64,000 nt of DNA, from contig CM055897.1 of NCBI GenBank assembly GCA_029582155.1, positions 11,832,482-11,896,481 on the forward strand. Direction: 5' to 3'. Both the position numbers and the translations under genes were made by a program. Of this stretch, positions 12,847-25,888 are shown piece by piece. This DNA comes from Panopea generosa (lineage: Eukaryota > Mollusca > Bivalvia > Adapedonta > Hiatellidae). The number at the start of each line of letters is the position of its first letter. Within the stretch, counting starts at the first letter, position 1. A model generated the notes under the pieces. That model searched no databases. It was not told where the DNA came from and worked only from the letters and a program-made list of their open reading frames with translations.

Positions 12847-15800
12847 AAAGAAGTCTCGTTTTTAATATTAGAAATGTAGTTATTTTTAAATGAAAATATA
12901 TGTATAGCTTTGGTGTTTTTAAACCATAATTCATTTTTACTATTTCTTTTGTTGTTCCCCAGACACCGCTCCAAGTATTAACCAGAAATTGATTATTGGG
13001 AGTAGATGTAGATGTATAAAATAAAAGGAAAATAAAAAGAGTAAATAAAAGGATAGCAGAGAAAGGATACATGAGAACATATGAATGTTTGGCCTCGAGA
13101 TAACATTAAGAATGTGTATGAATGAAATGTATTCATGTGTAAGATATTGTTTTTTTTTTGGTGTTTTTTTTTTTTGTTGTTTTTTTACTTTTTATTAACT
13201 AAGATGTTGAAGGAGGTAGAACACGTGACATTTTTGTTCCAAACAATAGTTTTAACAGCCTCGTTCTATCATTGGTCAGTGTCAATAAAACAAGAGATAT
13301 TTGTTTTGGGGTTTAGGAAACTAAAAACTAAAGCCCTCGGGCCTCATATCGCTTTGATGGGCCAATATCACCAAGAGGCACACCAATCCCAGTTAATAAC
13401 CTCTTATTATCATTGTTCTTGAATTAATTTTTTTAGGATATGTATGCTTCAGATACTAGTATGATATTTTCTCGTGAACTTGAAGAGTCATATAAGTATT
13501 GTCATCCAATGTATCACCAAATGTCTTTTCTCTTAATTGTTTATTAAGTTCACAGGTCAATAAAAAGTACATTTCATCCTCAACAGACGGCATTTCAAAG
13601 TATTTGCTCTGGTGTCACTTCAACGTATCTTCCCGTTTCAAGTCTAGCAGGAGAATATCACATCTAATCTGAGTTATTATTGATATTTCACTTTTCTTAA
13701 GATTCATGACAATATGTAACCATCCAGTATCATAATCTATGTCCAGTCGTCAAACAGTATTACCTAGAGAAAACTATACTGACTCAATTTTAATAAAACT
13801 TGGTTACATTGACCCACCAAACGTTAGATTTTGAAATTTGATATCTCTGAAACTATATAAACATTTTCATTGACATTTTCTTAGATTGTTTCTCTGGTAA
13901 CCTTGTTGCTTAATTGTGTTTATATTTTCATCCGAGTGCCAAACAGGATAGCCACAAAGGCTCTGTTATATGTACATAGGCTAATATTGGGAAAAACTTT
14001 TTAAAAAATGTCTTCTCTTAAACTAGCAGTTACTGAGATAAGAGCTTTCTATAAAACTTTAACCAAAATAACCGAGTATAAACGTGACAATAATCAAATG
14101 TCACTTGTTCACACACCCTTAAACGTAGTGAACAAACACGTGAAGTTGAATTGATGTATCACTAGTAGTTTCTTAGACTGAAACTTGCTAAGAACTTAAA
14201 CCGTCTATGTAAAACGGGCTACTGTACTGTCTAAAATCAAAACAAAATTAAAATTATTTCATTGTCTCGTTGAGTCCACTCTTTGGTAGTGAACACACTT
14301 AGTTAGTTTCTGAGATATGAGGTTGCTAAAAGTCTTAAACAAAAAATCAGCGCCGACTCCAGGACGAGTACAATAGTTCCACTTTTCCATTAAGTTGATA
14401 TTGAAGGGTATATGAATTATAAATATGGGTTTCAGAGTCGTCAGTTTGATCCTTTGACTGAGGATAGCTAAAACAAAAGAAGTACTACATGTAAGAATAA
14501 AATATTTACCAAGGTGAAGACGGCAAGCTATCAACACCCTCCGAAACCTCCTAAATATTTTTCTGTTCTTCCCCAAGTTTTAACACACACCCATCCCACC
14601 ACCAATTCTATTATACTGACTATATGGGTTATAAATAAATAAATACACATATTTTAGTCAAGTTAATACATGATTTGCACCTGTGTATGAAATTTCACTC
14701 GTACCATTTAAAACAACATCAATCTATGTCTTATATGTTTTAGTATGAGTAACGGCGAAAATCTAGACGTTAAAACTGATATTTTTACCAAGAAACTAAT
14801 ATACAGTATATAACCCTGTAATGCGGATACCATTTAGCCAAGCAGATATACGGATGTATTATATCTAAGACAACCGTTTTCAAATTCGTTTGCCTCTTTT
14901 TCGCCAGTATTTTATTGATAGAAAATATTAAACTATCAAATAAAAATGATTCAAGTAAATTTACAAATACATGTGACAAAATAACGTATTAGAACATAGT
15001 TACCATCAAAGGTTATAAACTGATACATTTTACGGTATGTCTTATACTTCACTACACAATATATGAATTAGCATACAAATAACTCGTATTGAGACATGTT
15101 AAGAGTGCCTAAAAACGACAATTGTGTTAAATGTGTCCACTCTTTTAAAAATAATTTAGCTTTGAAAAGTCAAAAAGACATGTAAGTTTGTTCAAAGCCT
15201 TCAGACATAGATGTTCTCAGAGTTACCGTAGAAAATTCCATGTTTAAATGCGGGGAACTAATATGATACGATAATATACATTACAGACTGTGTTACTTAA
15301 TATGTTATTTATATGGTTACGTGCAAGAAATACAAAATACAGTATGCAAAATCATAGCAAATAAATCAGAATGTATCAGGGTACATAAACTGTCATAAAT
15401 ATGATATTAGTAGATTTTGCTTCACATTTAAATGCTGTATCTTATTCAAGTGAAGATTTTTCAATCATTGATACTGTTTGATATTGTACATGATGAATTA
15501 GATCAATTATGTAAAGAAACTTTCTGTATACACAGCTTACAAACAATGTACTCGATTGGTTTATATCCGTATAGGTCTCACTTTTAGCAAAATGACCAAG
15601 GGCCGACATCTCACGAGGGTAAAATACAAGCATACACAAAGTAAAATTTACAATTTTAATTTTACATGAATAAAATTACGAATATACAATTATACAATGT
15701 ATACAAATTAAAGATAATTACTCAACAAAAAAATCACAGCTGGTTTAAAAACGGTCCTATGATGGTATTAACACTTTTTTACACAGTTCTATCTCCTACA

Positions 15801-17222
15801 CGTCCCGTAATCTACATCGCGATCTAAACTGCTTATAGCATTTTAATGTAAAAATTGTTTTTAAAAATGCACTAGATACTACTACTGTGTCCGTATTAGC
15901 GTAGATTTATCATCACTCGTCCCTTGCGGTGGTGGCTATATAAACTGGGCTATCTTTCCTAGAACTCTATACTGAGTATTTGGCTTTACGTCGCCTCGTA
16001 CCTACTTTCGACTGTACTCCGACATCAGGACCGTCAAGTCGTCCATATGACGAGTATGTGGGTTGCTGTCCTTATGACTGTACTACTACCGGCTGGCTTC
16101 CTGTCACGTCTATATACGTCGTTGACGTAGCGGACACATGTCTCGCTTACGTCTAAAAACGGCTACAATATAAATAAACTCAGATTTGTAATGACATGGC
16201 GTCTATTTCTTACCATCTAACAGTTTCATGGTTGATTTATCAACATATTATAACAGTGCAATCCATTCTTATCATCTAACAGTTTCATTGTAAATTCATC
16301 AATATATGATAACAGTTCATTCAAGTCTTACTATCTGTAGTTTCATGGCAGTTTAAACAACATCTCAAATACTACCTTCCGTCAATCTCAAAAAAGAAAT
16401 TATATCTCTACATAACTTCTCATTTATAATATGAACAATTACAGACCAATTCTGTATCTATTCAGGATATGCATCAACAAAATTTAATTACACATATCAA
16501 TCAATTTTAACATTGTGAATTTCAACACTGCATCGTAAACACAATATCAACAGCTCAAAATACGTTCTCAGATTCCTCGGCCTATATTCTAACGAAACGC
16601 TTCTCAATACCGTGGATGTGTATTAAATTACAGACATTATCTTCGGAATGTATTTGAACAATTTATACAACTTTACTTATATCTGATTATGTCAAAAATA
16701 TATCTATCAGACATTTAAATACAACATAATATAAAATTCACATACCCATCTGCCGTTATGTAATGGATCAGTAACCTGCTCAATCTTTCTCGTCACGCCA
16801 ACTCCAAAGATAATTCTACTAACTGGACCGTTTCCCCATAACACAGTCAGAATATATAGCAAAACAGTTCAGGTACTTTAGTGAATTTCGTGCAAATTAT
16901 GAAACAACAAACTTTCAAACATCGTACGAAGCCAATTTTACGCTATTAGGCCAATATAAACTTACATTAGTTTTATGACAAATAAACCCGTTTAATCATT
17001 CTAACTTTCTTAATACTAAATGGAATTTGATGAAATAAACTTCAAATGATTAATTCTTTAATCAAAGAATGAGAATGTAAAAAGATCTCAAAAACGTCAC
17101 ACCGTCCGAGCTATCGATACGTTTTAACAATTCCACGCTACCTGTTCTAAATATACTATTACAATGGACACTACTGAATTAGGCCACAACAACCTAACTA
17201 TTGTGTTACATATCCGTATAGG

Positions 17223-17586
17223 TCTCACTACACAGTTGAATTTTGTTCTTCGTTCTATATAAAATAATGGTAAAAAACAATTCCACAAAGTATTTTTTTT
17301 TGATAGCGTATACCCACATAAAAATGCAATGACACCCTGAGAGAGATATTTTGAAAAAAGAGGTCCTCAAATGCTCATATATACATGCATATGTTGAAAT
17401 CCTATAAAAGTCAGTTTTTAACACCATTGATGTCTTATATGCCAACTTTTGCTCTACACATCTGCAACAAGAAATCACAGCCTCTTTGAACCATTTTGAA
17501 AATATTTCAAAACCAAATTACATAGGCCTTTTTAAAGCGTAAAATCATGTTACCGTTGAGAAAATAAGGCGTAACTGTGTAGTGAA
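17223..17586. mobile_element. MITE with TCACTACACAGTT ends, right-arm copy
   Basis: This is the inverted counterpart of 3566-3975. It begins TCTCACTACACAGTTGAA and ends AACTGTGTAGTGAA, about 364 bp. It is slightly shorter than the left-arm copy because of small internal length differences. There is no coding capacity. Confidence 0.75.
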
Positions 17587-17843
17587 ACGTTTTAGTAAAA
17601 GATGTTCTCTGATATTTCAATATACACATGTATGTGTAAATTAACGCACTTACGTTGTTTCCTATTCTAGTAAAGATTATAGTGATAATTTGGTAAATAT
17701 CGATTTGAATGGATTTTTTGTGATAAAATGATACTAATAAAATGAATGTCAACCGGATTTTATTGCAGTTCAACATAAACAATACAACAATAATCATATA
17801 TTCTGGTAGAACAAAATACATTATAAACTGAAAGACTACAGAA

Positions 17844-18010
17844 TTTAGAGCCACATTATCAAACTATTGTAAGGGATATTTACAGTTTCAGAATAAACTG
17901 ATGCAAAGGTATTTCATGAATGCAAATCATCATGCATGAAATACCTTCACATAAGTATAACCAAACCTGTAACTAGATCACTTACAATGGTTTGATGATG
18001 TGGCTCTGAA
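17844..18010. mobile_element. Palindromic MITE-like element, right-arm copy
   Basis: This is the inverted counterpart of 264-431, with ends TTTAGAGCCACATTATC and GATGATGTGGCTCTGAA. Inner GGTATTTCATG and CATGAAATACC arms are retained, so the secondary structure is kept in both copies. Confidence 0.7.
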
Positions 18011-18539
18011 ATTCATTCACCCAGCGTTTATTTATCCTTTCAGTATATGTACAAGCTAGATAACAAGATTGACATTAAATAAAAAACATAATAACTTGTA
18101 TAACCATTTGTCATAATGTAAATTATATGTGTCAAATTGCAGCATTTATAAATATGGTTTATATATGTATTTGTTGTTATTTTAAAAAGGGAATAGGGGA
18201 GGTCCCTTTTGCACTTATATATGTTTTTGGTAAATGATAACTTGTTGAAGCGTTGCTTATATCTTTCTGTAAAATATGTATTTGTTTAAATAAATCAAAA
18301 TTTAAACAATTTTTCAAATTATAATTCCACAAACAACCATTGAAGCAGATTTGTACCTAATATTTATCGAACGAAATGTTATATGTTCCCTCATTCAACC
18401 AAATATTTGTTGATACATGCATTATTTTTTGTTGTTGTTAATCATTTCCTGCACCTGATTATATGGCTGTTATAAAACATATATTAGTACATTAACATGC
18501 CATCAATTAGATCAAATACTTGCATTATGCCAGGTAAAT

Positions 18540-20290
18540 GTATATTAATTGATCAGTTAATTTCAGATATTGTCAAAGTGTTCTCTAACATGACTTTGGT
18601 TACGCAAGCGTCTCCAAGCCCAGTTTTCTGGCCTTTTTCTATTTTGTTAATATCTGACTGCAGGTAGGGATTCCATACCGGTGGACCAGCGTGTTTTAGG
18701 CAACCACTTTTTTTGTCTTGGAGCTAAAATTATGTTACGACGAATTAAACATATAGTTTTAGTTGCCTTACTAGTAATATATAATGTGTGATCCCTAGTC
18801 GACAGTGTTAGTTAAACTGGCTCTTTATTAGTGTGCAGATATTACACTCTTTAACACCTGACCATGAAGTAGGTAATCACATCTAATAATTTTGTCCAGT
18901 TGATGTCTCATTGTGTGGCATTTCCTACATTAAATTTCATTATACAGTCTTTTTCCCAGAGGGTATGTTTGTCGATATCATCTTGTACAGTCTCACAATC
19001 CCACTGCGTGGTGATATGTCTGTATAAAACACAGTCGTCTGCGTACAATCGGATATATGTTATCTGGAAGGTCGTTAATAAAATGAAGAAAGAGTACTGG
19101 CCCAAGGACAAAGCCTTGGGGAACTCCGCACCATTCATCAGCAGCGTCTGAGTATTACCTGCTGTGTGTGGTCGGATAACCAAGCAGAGATCAGCCTCTT
19201 TTCAGATCCACGTTTACCATTCTGTGTTAGTGTTTTGTAATGGACCTTTGTCGAATGCTGTGACAAAACATTGAAGATTATATAAATTTGTTTGTGTTTC
19301 TTTTTTTATGTTTCATCCAGATTAAATGTTAAGTTTTGTACAAACTGAACTAGTTGTGTCTCATGTTCATTTTGCGAATCCACATATATGTCTTGTCTCG
19401 TCAAATGTCGCATTATGTGGGGGTATGGGATTTCACCTTAACTGGGGCTGGAAAAGTCAGTTTCACATGTGAAGACAGATTACAAATGATTATTCAAAAT
19501 ATTGGCCTTGTATTCGCTATTTGATTTGCACGTGCCATTCTCCCGTAGAGAGTTTCTTTCAGTTATTCACGAATTATCAGATTTTTTTAGGTTTGTCATT
19601 TCGACTTTGACCTTTGTCCTTGTCACTGTCAATTAACACAAACATACCCGAGACGTACCTCCAATAGGCATCTCTGGTAGCATTTTTGACCGAGGCTTTG
19701 AAGTTTTTCTAGTGTTGAATTGTGATCGATTCTTTGACCTTTGAGCGCGGTTGTGAATTTTCTGTCCCTTATGCATTATTTGTTCAATAGGTTTATCAAT
19801 CAATGGGTGATCAATTTTAGATTTAGGCATCTTAGATAGGATAAACCTGCCAGTGGCAGACAGCAGTCCGTTTTTAAAGTCATTCCAAATAAAAGGCCAT
19901 TAACAGGGATTTCTCTCAGCGGTCCAGACTGAATATTAATCTTAAATTCTCCAATGTGGTTTCTTAGACTATCCATATCGGCACTTTTGTACAAAAGTAT
20001 ATTCCTAGGGTCTTGCCTAACTCGTTTTGCTTTAATGTCATATTCGATACGGATGGTGTCATGCTTGGACTTGAAAATAGGTGGCATGCTTCTGATCCTA
20101 TTTATTGGTGACGGGTTGTTCGTCGGTAGTACGTACATACAATGATGCTGATACCAGACTTCTAGGCATTTTTGCATCAATTAAGAATTTGTGGTTCGAA
20201 CTGTTCGTGGGCATATTATCAATGTTTTCCAAGATGACGTCACTATCTCCAATTAAACACATCACTAACCGATTTTGGTTAGTTATTATA
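18540..20290 (-). mobile_element. LINE-D: degenerate non-LTR retrotransposon
   Basis: The element reads on the minus strand from about 20290. It opens with the end of an APE endonuclease and linker (TNNPSPINRIRSMPP, HDTIRIEYDIKAKRVRQDPR, KSADMDSLRNHIGEFK). RT pieces follow: ETQLVQFVQNLTFNLDE, FDKGPLQNT, LMNGAEF then the active-site block IRLYADDCVLYRH (about 19030), and FNVG near 18915. The RT C-terminus is near 18680 (HAGPPVWNPYLQSDINKIEK). Many frameshifts and stops, and shortened spacing between the linker and YADD, show decay and probable internal deletion. The motif set resembles Jockey/CR1-type LINEs; the clade is inference. Confidence 0.8.
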
Positions 20291-20924
20291 TTAATAGCAT
20301 AGGGTTGTTAGAAGGCTGGACTGTTTTAATAGAAATATGCTCATAAATTGTCTCAGATTTAACTTTTCCTTGAAATAAATGTTAATAATCTTCCCTAAAT
20401 ATTTTGAACAGAGACATATATATTTCTAAATAGTATAATATTATAGTTTGTGAATTTTAACAAACATTTACATTCCGCCTCCAAACAATTTTCATAACGG
20501 AAATATAGCTGACCATGAGAAGTTTTCTGCAAGAGACGACACTATCTCTTGGAATCACTACACCATTCAAATAAAAACAAATTGAGTGTTTGAATGCCGC
20601 TTCATAGGAGAACGACTGCATTGTGGTACTCCTGACTTGTTACGGGAAAACTTCCAAATTACATAGTTTTAATGAAAACAAATCCCATGGTTTATTCACT
20701 AAGACACGGGTCAGTGCGTAAGCGCCACCTAGTGGTAACACAGTGGACATATTATTACTCTGGAAATTGATAGGTATCCCCAAACCATTGGATTTTTTAA
20801 AAACGAACTTGCCAATGTATGATTTTTTTTTATAATTGCAGATCTTGAACCAGTGTAGAATTTGAGTCCATACACATGCTGCAGATTTTATTCACTGCGT
20901 TCTAGGCATAAATGTTACAACTGA

Positions 20925-21280
20925 GTCCTATAGTGTTGTGAGACGTTAAGACCGCATCGCCCTACGACGGGACCTCAAACAACCAGAGACATGGATTGAT
21001 ACTGAGGACATGCGTTTCAACGCAAATAAATGTTACTTGATAGGTATGAACATCAAATCAGCATATATGTATGAACTTAACAAAGCCATACTACAACAAG
21101 TTAAAATAATATCTTGGAGCAGAGGCATTCAAACATGTAAGCCAGTCACTGTTTGGAGTATCACTACCTGAATACCTCAAGTGGACCATCCACATCGCTA
21201 AGATATCCTCAGAAGAAACTCAGAAAAAAATAAGCAACATGAACGTTCTACAATTACCAAGATTGTAGGAAATCACAGAG
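20925..21280 (+). mobile_element. LINE-E: RT thumb fragment
   Basis: On the + strand the frames give LRRDLKQPETWIDTEDMRFN then ANKCYLIGMNIKSAYMYELN, followed in another frame by FGVSLPEYLKWTIHIAKIS. This is the post-YADD region of a LINE reverse transcriptase (pattern LQ.DL..L..W...W.MRFN..KC, then LGV.ISEDLKW..HI). Only about 350 bp is left. It lies tail-on to LINE-D but on the opposite strand, so it is a separate insertion. Confidence 0.65.
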
Positions 21281-23529
21281 GTAATCTTTCTTTCCTTTCT
21301 TAAGGTGATTGGGGGCTGGAGCTGGTGTTGCTTTTTTATTTCTTTAAGCAAGTTTTAAACTTTAGCGAGTGACTGTTAAATGAAGATATACAAGTCCTGA
21401 ATTGAAGTGAACCAGTATATGTATTGGAAGGGTAAGTTTTCTAAAAAAAAAATATTTTTTTTTATTTGGTCCTTGATTTGATTTTGATTTCACATTATCT
21501 GTGCCTTTACGTTCGATTGATGAATGTTCTGGAATAAGTTATCAACATGTGAAAGTCCTTTTTGTAAAGTAAAACCAATTCCCCATTTCCGTATATGGAT
21601 AATTTCATTTTGATAATAAAATATTCTAAAGTCTATTCGTAAAGATATCTCCTTATTTTTGTCGTTTTCGTAAAAAAATCCCTTTCGCCATTTAATTTTT
21701 GGTTTCCTTTTTAGTCTTGGTCATATGCGACGCTTGCTTTTCTAAAAAACAAACTTTTAGAAAAGCAAGCGTCTCATATGATCAAAACTATTTCCACTTC
21801 TCAAGAACTATCGGCACGACCTTAGTGCCGATTATTTTCTTTATCGGCTTATCGGCACGACGGAAACATTTTAATTTATGTAATCAGGGTTTACTCTCGA
21901 GATCTATGTTTAAGTCCTCTGTTTTTTTTATTAAAACCTTTTACACTTTTCTTCATTATAATTTTTTATTCATCACTTTTTTTTTATCACTGAAAATACA
22001 TTACATAAATACAGAGTAACAGTTTATCACATGTGTCACATATACAATACACATTTAAAATACATTATAATAAATATTACAATAATTTTAACAATAGCTT
22101 GCTTTTACTTCTAATTCTTTACACAATTTTACATTTTACTATATTTAATCATCATAATAGCTAATTAAGAGCAATAATGCGTGGTGAGAGTTAGGTCAAA
22201 TCCGTATTCAACACATTTTTATTTTACTACATATTCGCTACTATTTAGATTCTAATATTTATACTGTGTTGGACCAATTAAATTGTATATAATGGATTGA
22301 CCATTGTAATTGACCAATCAACATGATTAATACAGTATTTCCAATATTCGATACCATATTTGGGAAGTTACACAACACAGCTAAAAGTTAACATTACTCA
22401 GTGTCAACATACACATTACCACATTTACATAGTACGTGAGTGAGGAGAAATACTGAATTGAGAGAACTAAGAATATAAAGCATATACAAGCTTGTATTCA
22501 GATCACACGTTTTTTAATACAGCAAAATAACTAAATCACAAGCATCATGTGAACAATAAACGTTTTTAAAATATATAGTTTTATTACCATGGAAACAATT
22601 ATGTTGTGAAGGCAGCAATATTTAGTACCTGCATTCCGGAATGTGTAAAAAAAACTTTCTGACTGGTGCATTATATAACAATGTAGAGAAAGCCTTTAAT
22701 GTCGAAAATTATACAAATGCCTGTGAAAAATCTATTAAATAAGTGACGAGATTTATGTCCCGTCCAGGAAAGGTGTTTTTTTCTGAACTCGTTTAATAAA
22801 ATTCTGTATGACAACTTTTAAAAAAATGCCAAAAAGGCAAATGACAAGACAGCATAACACAACTCACAGGAGACAAGACAAAAAGACAACACAAGACAAG
22901 CTCCCTGCCAATAAAGTCTCCAGCTAAAAAGTCCTAAATGAATGTTGACAGCCCTATATAAGGTATTTATGAATAGTTTTTTGTCAAATCGATGTAATGT
23001 GGCATATATAGACACTGTCTGAACATATAATTTTATATCTGGGTAAATTTTGAGCAGAGTTTGTTGGCAGTTTTCTTCGTCATGAGTCATGAATTTTCAC
23101 TTTTGTGGGTAGATTCGAAAAATGAAAAAATACATAAAAATTCAAGTCTCAGTCATGAAAATTTTACAGAAGAAGACAGAGATGACACTTTGGTCGTACA
23201 GACAGTAGAAGATAGAGATGGCACTTTTGTCGTACAGTAACAGTGGCACAATAACAGATCAAAAAATATTTACCTGTAAATTTTCATCTAAACAACTATG
23301 ATAGGCCTTATCAAAATAAAAAAATGTCATTCACATTACTTTTCGAACTTCAAGAAAACAAAAGGAGAATATAAACATCCGCACAGTATGATCATTGATT
23401 GTGGAATCGCTTTATCACCCATTCTGTTGATACTGGAGATTTGAACTAGATTAAACCGAAAGTAGATTTTTGCATTGCATATCTCCATCACGAAACAAGG
23501 TATATACTTATCTTATTCTTAATACTGTT
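21281..23529. other. AT-rich intergenic DNA, no gene seen
   Basis: Apart from the hairpin at 21717-21785 and a short imperfect duplication near 23180-23240 (two copies of a unit containing GTCGTACAG), I see no gene, RNA or element. Open frames here are short and show no family features. Confidence 0.5.
21717..21785. repeat. Near-perfect 31-bp hairpin
   Basis: The arms 21717-21747 and 21755-21785 are complementary with two mismatches around a 7-nt AACAAAC loop. The left arm contains GGTCATATGCGACGCTTGC. A second small inverted motif (ATCGGCAC and GTGCCGAT) follows at 21809-21860. The stem is too long and perfect for a typical animal microRNA precursor, so a foldback remnant or a small-RNA source is equally possible. 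Confidence 0.75.
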
Positions 23530-25050
23530 TTTGAAAATATATTGGGCCGTTCATGAGAAGAAGATTTTAAGTTTTGGACTATTTTTAGTAACGGCGGCCA
23601 TCTTGAATTTCAGATCGAAAAAAAAATCTTCTGTATTGTCTCCTATGCAACAGAAACATGCATGTGAAGTTTCAGTTTAATTGGCCTAGTGGTGTGAGAA
23701 AGGATGAAAGAAAAAGAGAATTTTTTGTTTTCCCATAGTATCCCTATGTAAAATTCTAAGTCCCCTTACAGGGCCCCTATAAATTTAGCCCCTTAATTCT
23801 TATCTGCAATCAAACCCCTACACATAGGGATAATTTATGCCAAATATGAACAAATCTGACTTACCAGTTCTCAAGAAAACGATTTTAGTAATTCAGAATT
23901 TTTACCCTTTTGGGGCCCCTCCTGACCCCTTTAGACAGTGGAACCCATTCATTTTTACAAATCTGAACCTCCTTCACCAATCAATGCTTCTGTGAAGATA
24001 TAGGTAAAATCATTTCCATTTCTAAAAAAAATATATATATATATATAATAGTGACATGTGTCCCCTAATTGAACCCTCGGGGCGGGGTCATATTTAACCC
24101 TAGGGCACCATTTGAACAAATATAACAATACTATAGTTGGTCATCATTACTACATTAACATTTTGAAAATCTGTTGGGCCATTCATGAGAAGAAGATTTT
24201 TTAAGTTTTGGAGTATTTTTAGTAACGGCGGCCATCTTGAATTTCAGATCGAAAAAAAAAATCTTCTGTATAGTCTCCTATGCAACATAAACATGCATGT
24301 GAAGTTTCAGTTTAATTGGCCTAGTGGTTTCAGAATAAATGAAAGAAAAAGAGAATTTTCTGTTTTCCCATAGTATCCCTATGTAAAATTCTAAGTCCCC
24401 TTACAGGGCCCCTATAAATTTTAGCCCCTTAATTCTTATCTGCAATCAAACCCCTACACATAGGGATAATTTATGCCAAATATGAACAAATCTGACATAC
24501 CGGTTCTCAAGAAAACGATTTTAGTAATTCAGAATTTTTACCCTTTTTGGGCCCCTCCTGACCCCTTTAGACAGTGCAGCCCATTCGTTTTTACAAATCT
24601 GAACCTCCTTCACCAAACAATGCTTCTGTGAAGATATAGGCAAAATCATATCAATTTTAAAGAAAAAAAATATATAATGACATGTGTCCCCTAATTGAAC
24701 CCTCGGGGCAGGGTCATATTTAACCCTAGGGACACCATTTGAAAAACTCTAACAATACTATAGTTGGTCATCATTACTACATAAACATTTTGAAAGTCTG
24801 TTGGGCCGTGTATGAGAAGAAGATTTTTTAAGTTTTGGAGTATTTTTAGTAACGGTGGCCATCTTGAATTTCAGATAAAAAAAAATCTTTTGTATAGTCT
24901 TCTATGCAACATAAACATGCATGTGAAGTTTCAGTTTAATTGGCCAAGTGGTTTCAGAGAAACTGCTGCTAACAGACGACAGACGACGAACGACAGACAA
25001 CGCGCCATCGCACAAGCACTTCTGGCCTTTGGCCAGTAGAGCTAAAAACA
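23530..25050 (+). repeat. Tandem copies of an interspersed repeat of about 630 bp
   Basis: Three successive units start with a block containing GGGCC and ATGAGAAGAAGATTTT at 23551, 24183 and 24810, periods 632 and 628. Each has GGCCATCTTGAATTTCAG, then ATGCATGTGAAGTTTCAG and AATTGGCC. Units 1 and 2 are full, and unit 3 is short. Unit 3 ends in a different tail with CTGGCCTTTGGCCAGTAGAG at 25021-25040. An inverted copy with the same tail is at 53733-54485. The tail has the look of a terminus, so units 1 and 2 may be internal amplifications of one element. No coding capacity is visible. Confidence 0.85.
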
Positions 25051-25630
25051 AATTCCTTCATGTAAAAGTGTATTTAGGTCACACGCGACAACTGGACTTA
25101 GACGGTCAAAATGGTAGTAGTGAAAGTAGTCAAAATGGTAGTAATGGAAAGTAGTTCCATAGAAAATTGACAGTGGTCGTTCAAGATGGTGTGAATGTAA
25201 AAATGCACTTGACAGGTACTATTGCAATGTGAAATTGTGAAGGGAATATATTTTCCCAGAGAATGTTGCAGAATTGAGTGGACTGGTAGCTATAACACAC
25301 AGATGGGACTATTTCTTAGACGGTAAGAATTTTGCACAATTTGGCTGATTTGACCCCTGTATGTGAAATAGGGACACCTACTTTCACTTTGAGCAAAATT
25401 GTGAAATTGGAAGCAGTTAATGCCCATGTTTTTAACTGTTTTTTGTGTTCTGCTTGAATTGAATGTGAATTCTGGAAATTCTCATGGAGTTTGGAGCACA
25501 ACTGTAAGTGTGATAGTCTACTGTGCTAATATTACGGTCTATGTGAAATTAATGGTGGGCCAGCTTCAACTGTCACGTGATCGAAATCTGGTGCGATATA
25601 AATTTGCGCCCTCTGAAATCGAGTCCGTGT
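25051..25630. other. Intergenic DNA, no gene seen
   Basis: A small repeat of GTCAAAATGGTAGTA words lies at 25102-25150. Otherwise there is nothing I can assign. Confidence 0.4.
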
Positions 25631-25634
25631 GATT

Positions 25635-25865
25635 CCGCCCACAATTTTTTCGACCGCGTCTTTTTCCGAACGTGTCTTTTTCGGACCTTAGCAAAAAAAA
25701 GAAAAAAATGCTCTTAGAAAATTCCATTACCCTCGTTAACTCCCGCCATCTTGAAAATGTTGCTGATAGTCGATATATTTAAGGAGCGGAATTTTAATGC
25801 CTTCACCGCCTGTATGACGTCACTTTTTCTCGCGAGAGTATCACGGTAACATGCAAAACATCAAA
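25635..25865 (+). promoter_or_regulatory. Candidate CpG-rich promoter
   Basis: In a locally CG-rich stretch I see a GC box (CCGCCC, 25635-25640), a YY1-like GCCATCTTG (25745-25753), a full CRE palindrome TGACGTCA (25815-25822) and the palindrome TCTCGCGAGA (25828-25837). These motifs are established elements of TATA-less housekeeping promoters in animals. An ATG in good context (AAAATGG) follows at 25866, 29 bp after the last motif. Direction is inferred from that ATG. Confidence 0.5.
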
Positions 25866-25878
25866 ATGGCAGATTTCG
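25866..25878 (+). pseudogene. Possible first coding exon split by a transposon
   Basis: The sequence ATGGCAGATTTCG directly follows the candidate promoter. Its last nine bases, CAGATTTCG, recur at 27982-27990 on the far side of the transposon, where they are followed by TAAGG. At that right-hand copy the bases read TTC/GTAAGG, a good splice donor. The simplest reading is a short first exon (Met-Ala-Asp-Phe, then a donor) interrupted by the insertion. No downstream exon is recognised, so the gene identity is unknown and chance cannot be excluded. Confidence 0.35.
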
Positions 25879-25888
25879 CGGTACATAG

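Larger units (their letters stand above)
12920..18236 (-). repeat. Right arm of giant inverted repeat
   Basis: This is the reverse complement of 1-8299 without the LINE-A insertion. It is about 5.3 kb. It preserves the empty target site of LINE-A near 17710-17740. It keeps about 85 bp near 16860-16940 that the left arm lacks. Both MITE families of the left arm are here as well. Beyond 18236 the arm cannot be followed because its partner lies left of the window. Confidence 0.93.

Noticed and set aside
1-18236. Reading the palindrome as one large transposon with long inverted ends
   Set aside because: No transposase, no visible outer boundary and no target duplication. The outer end lies left of the window.
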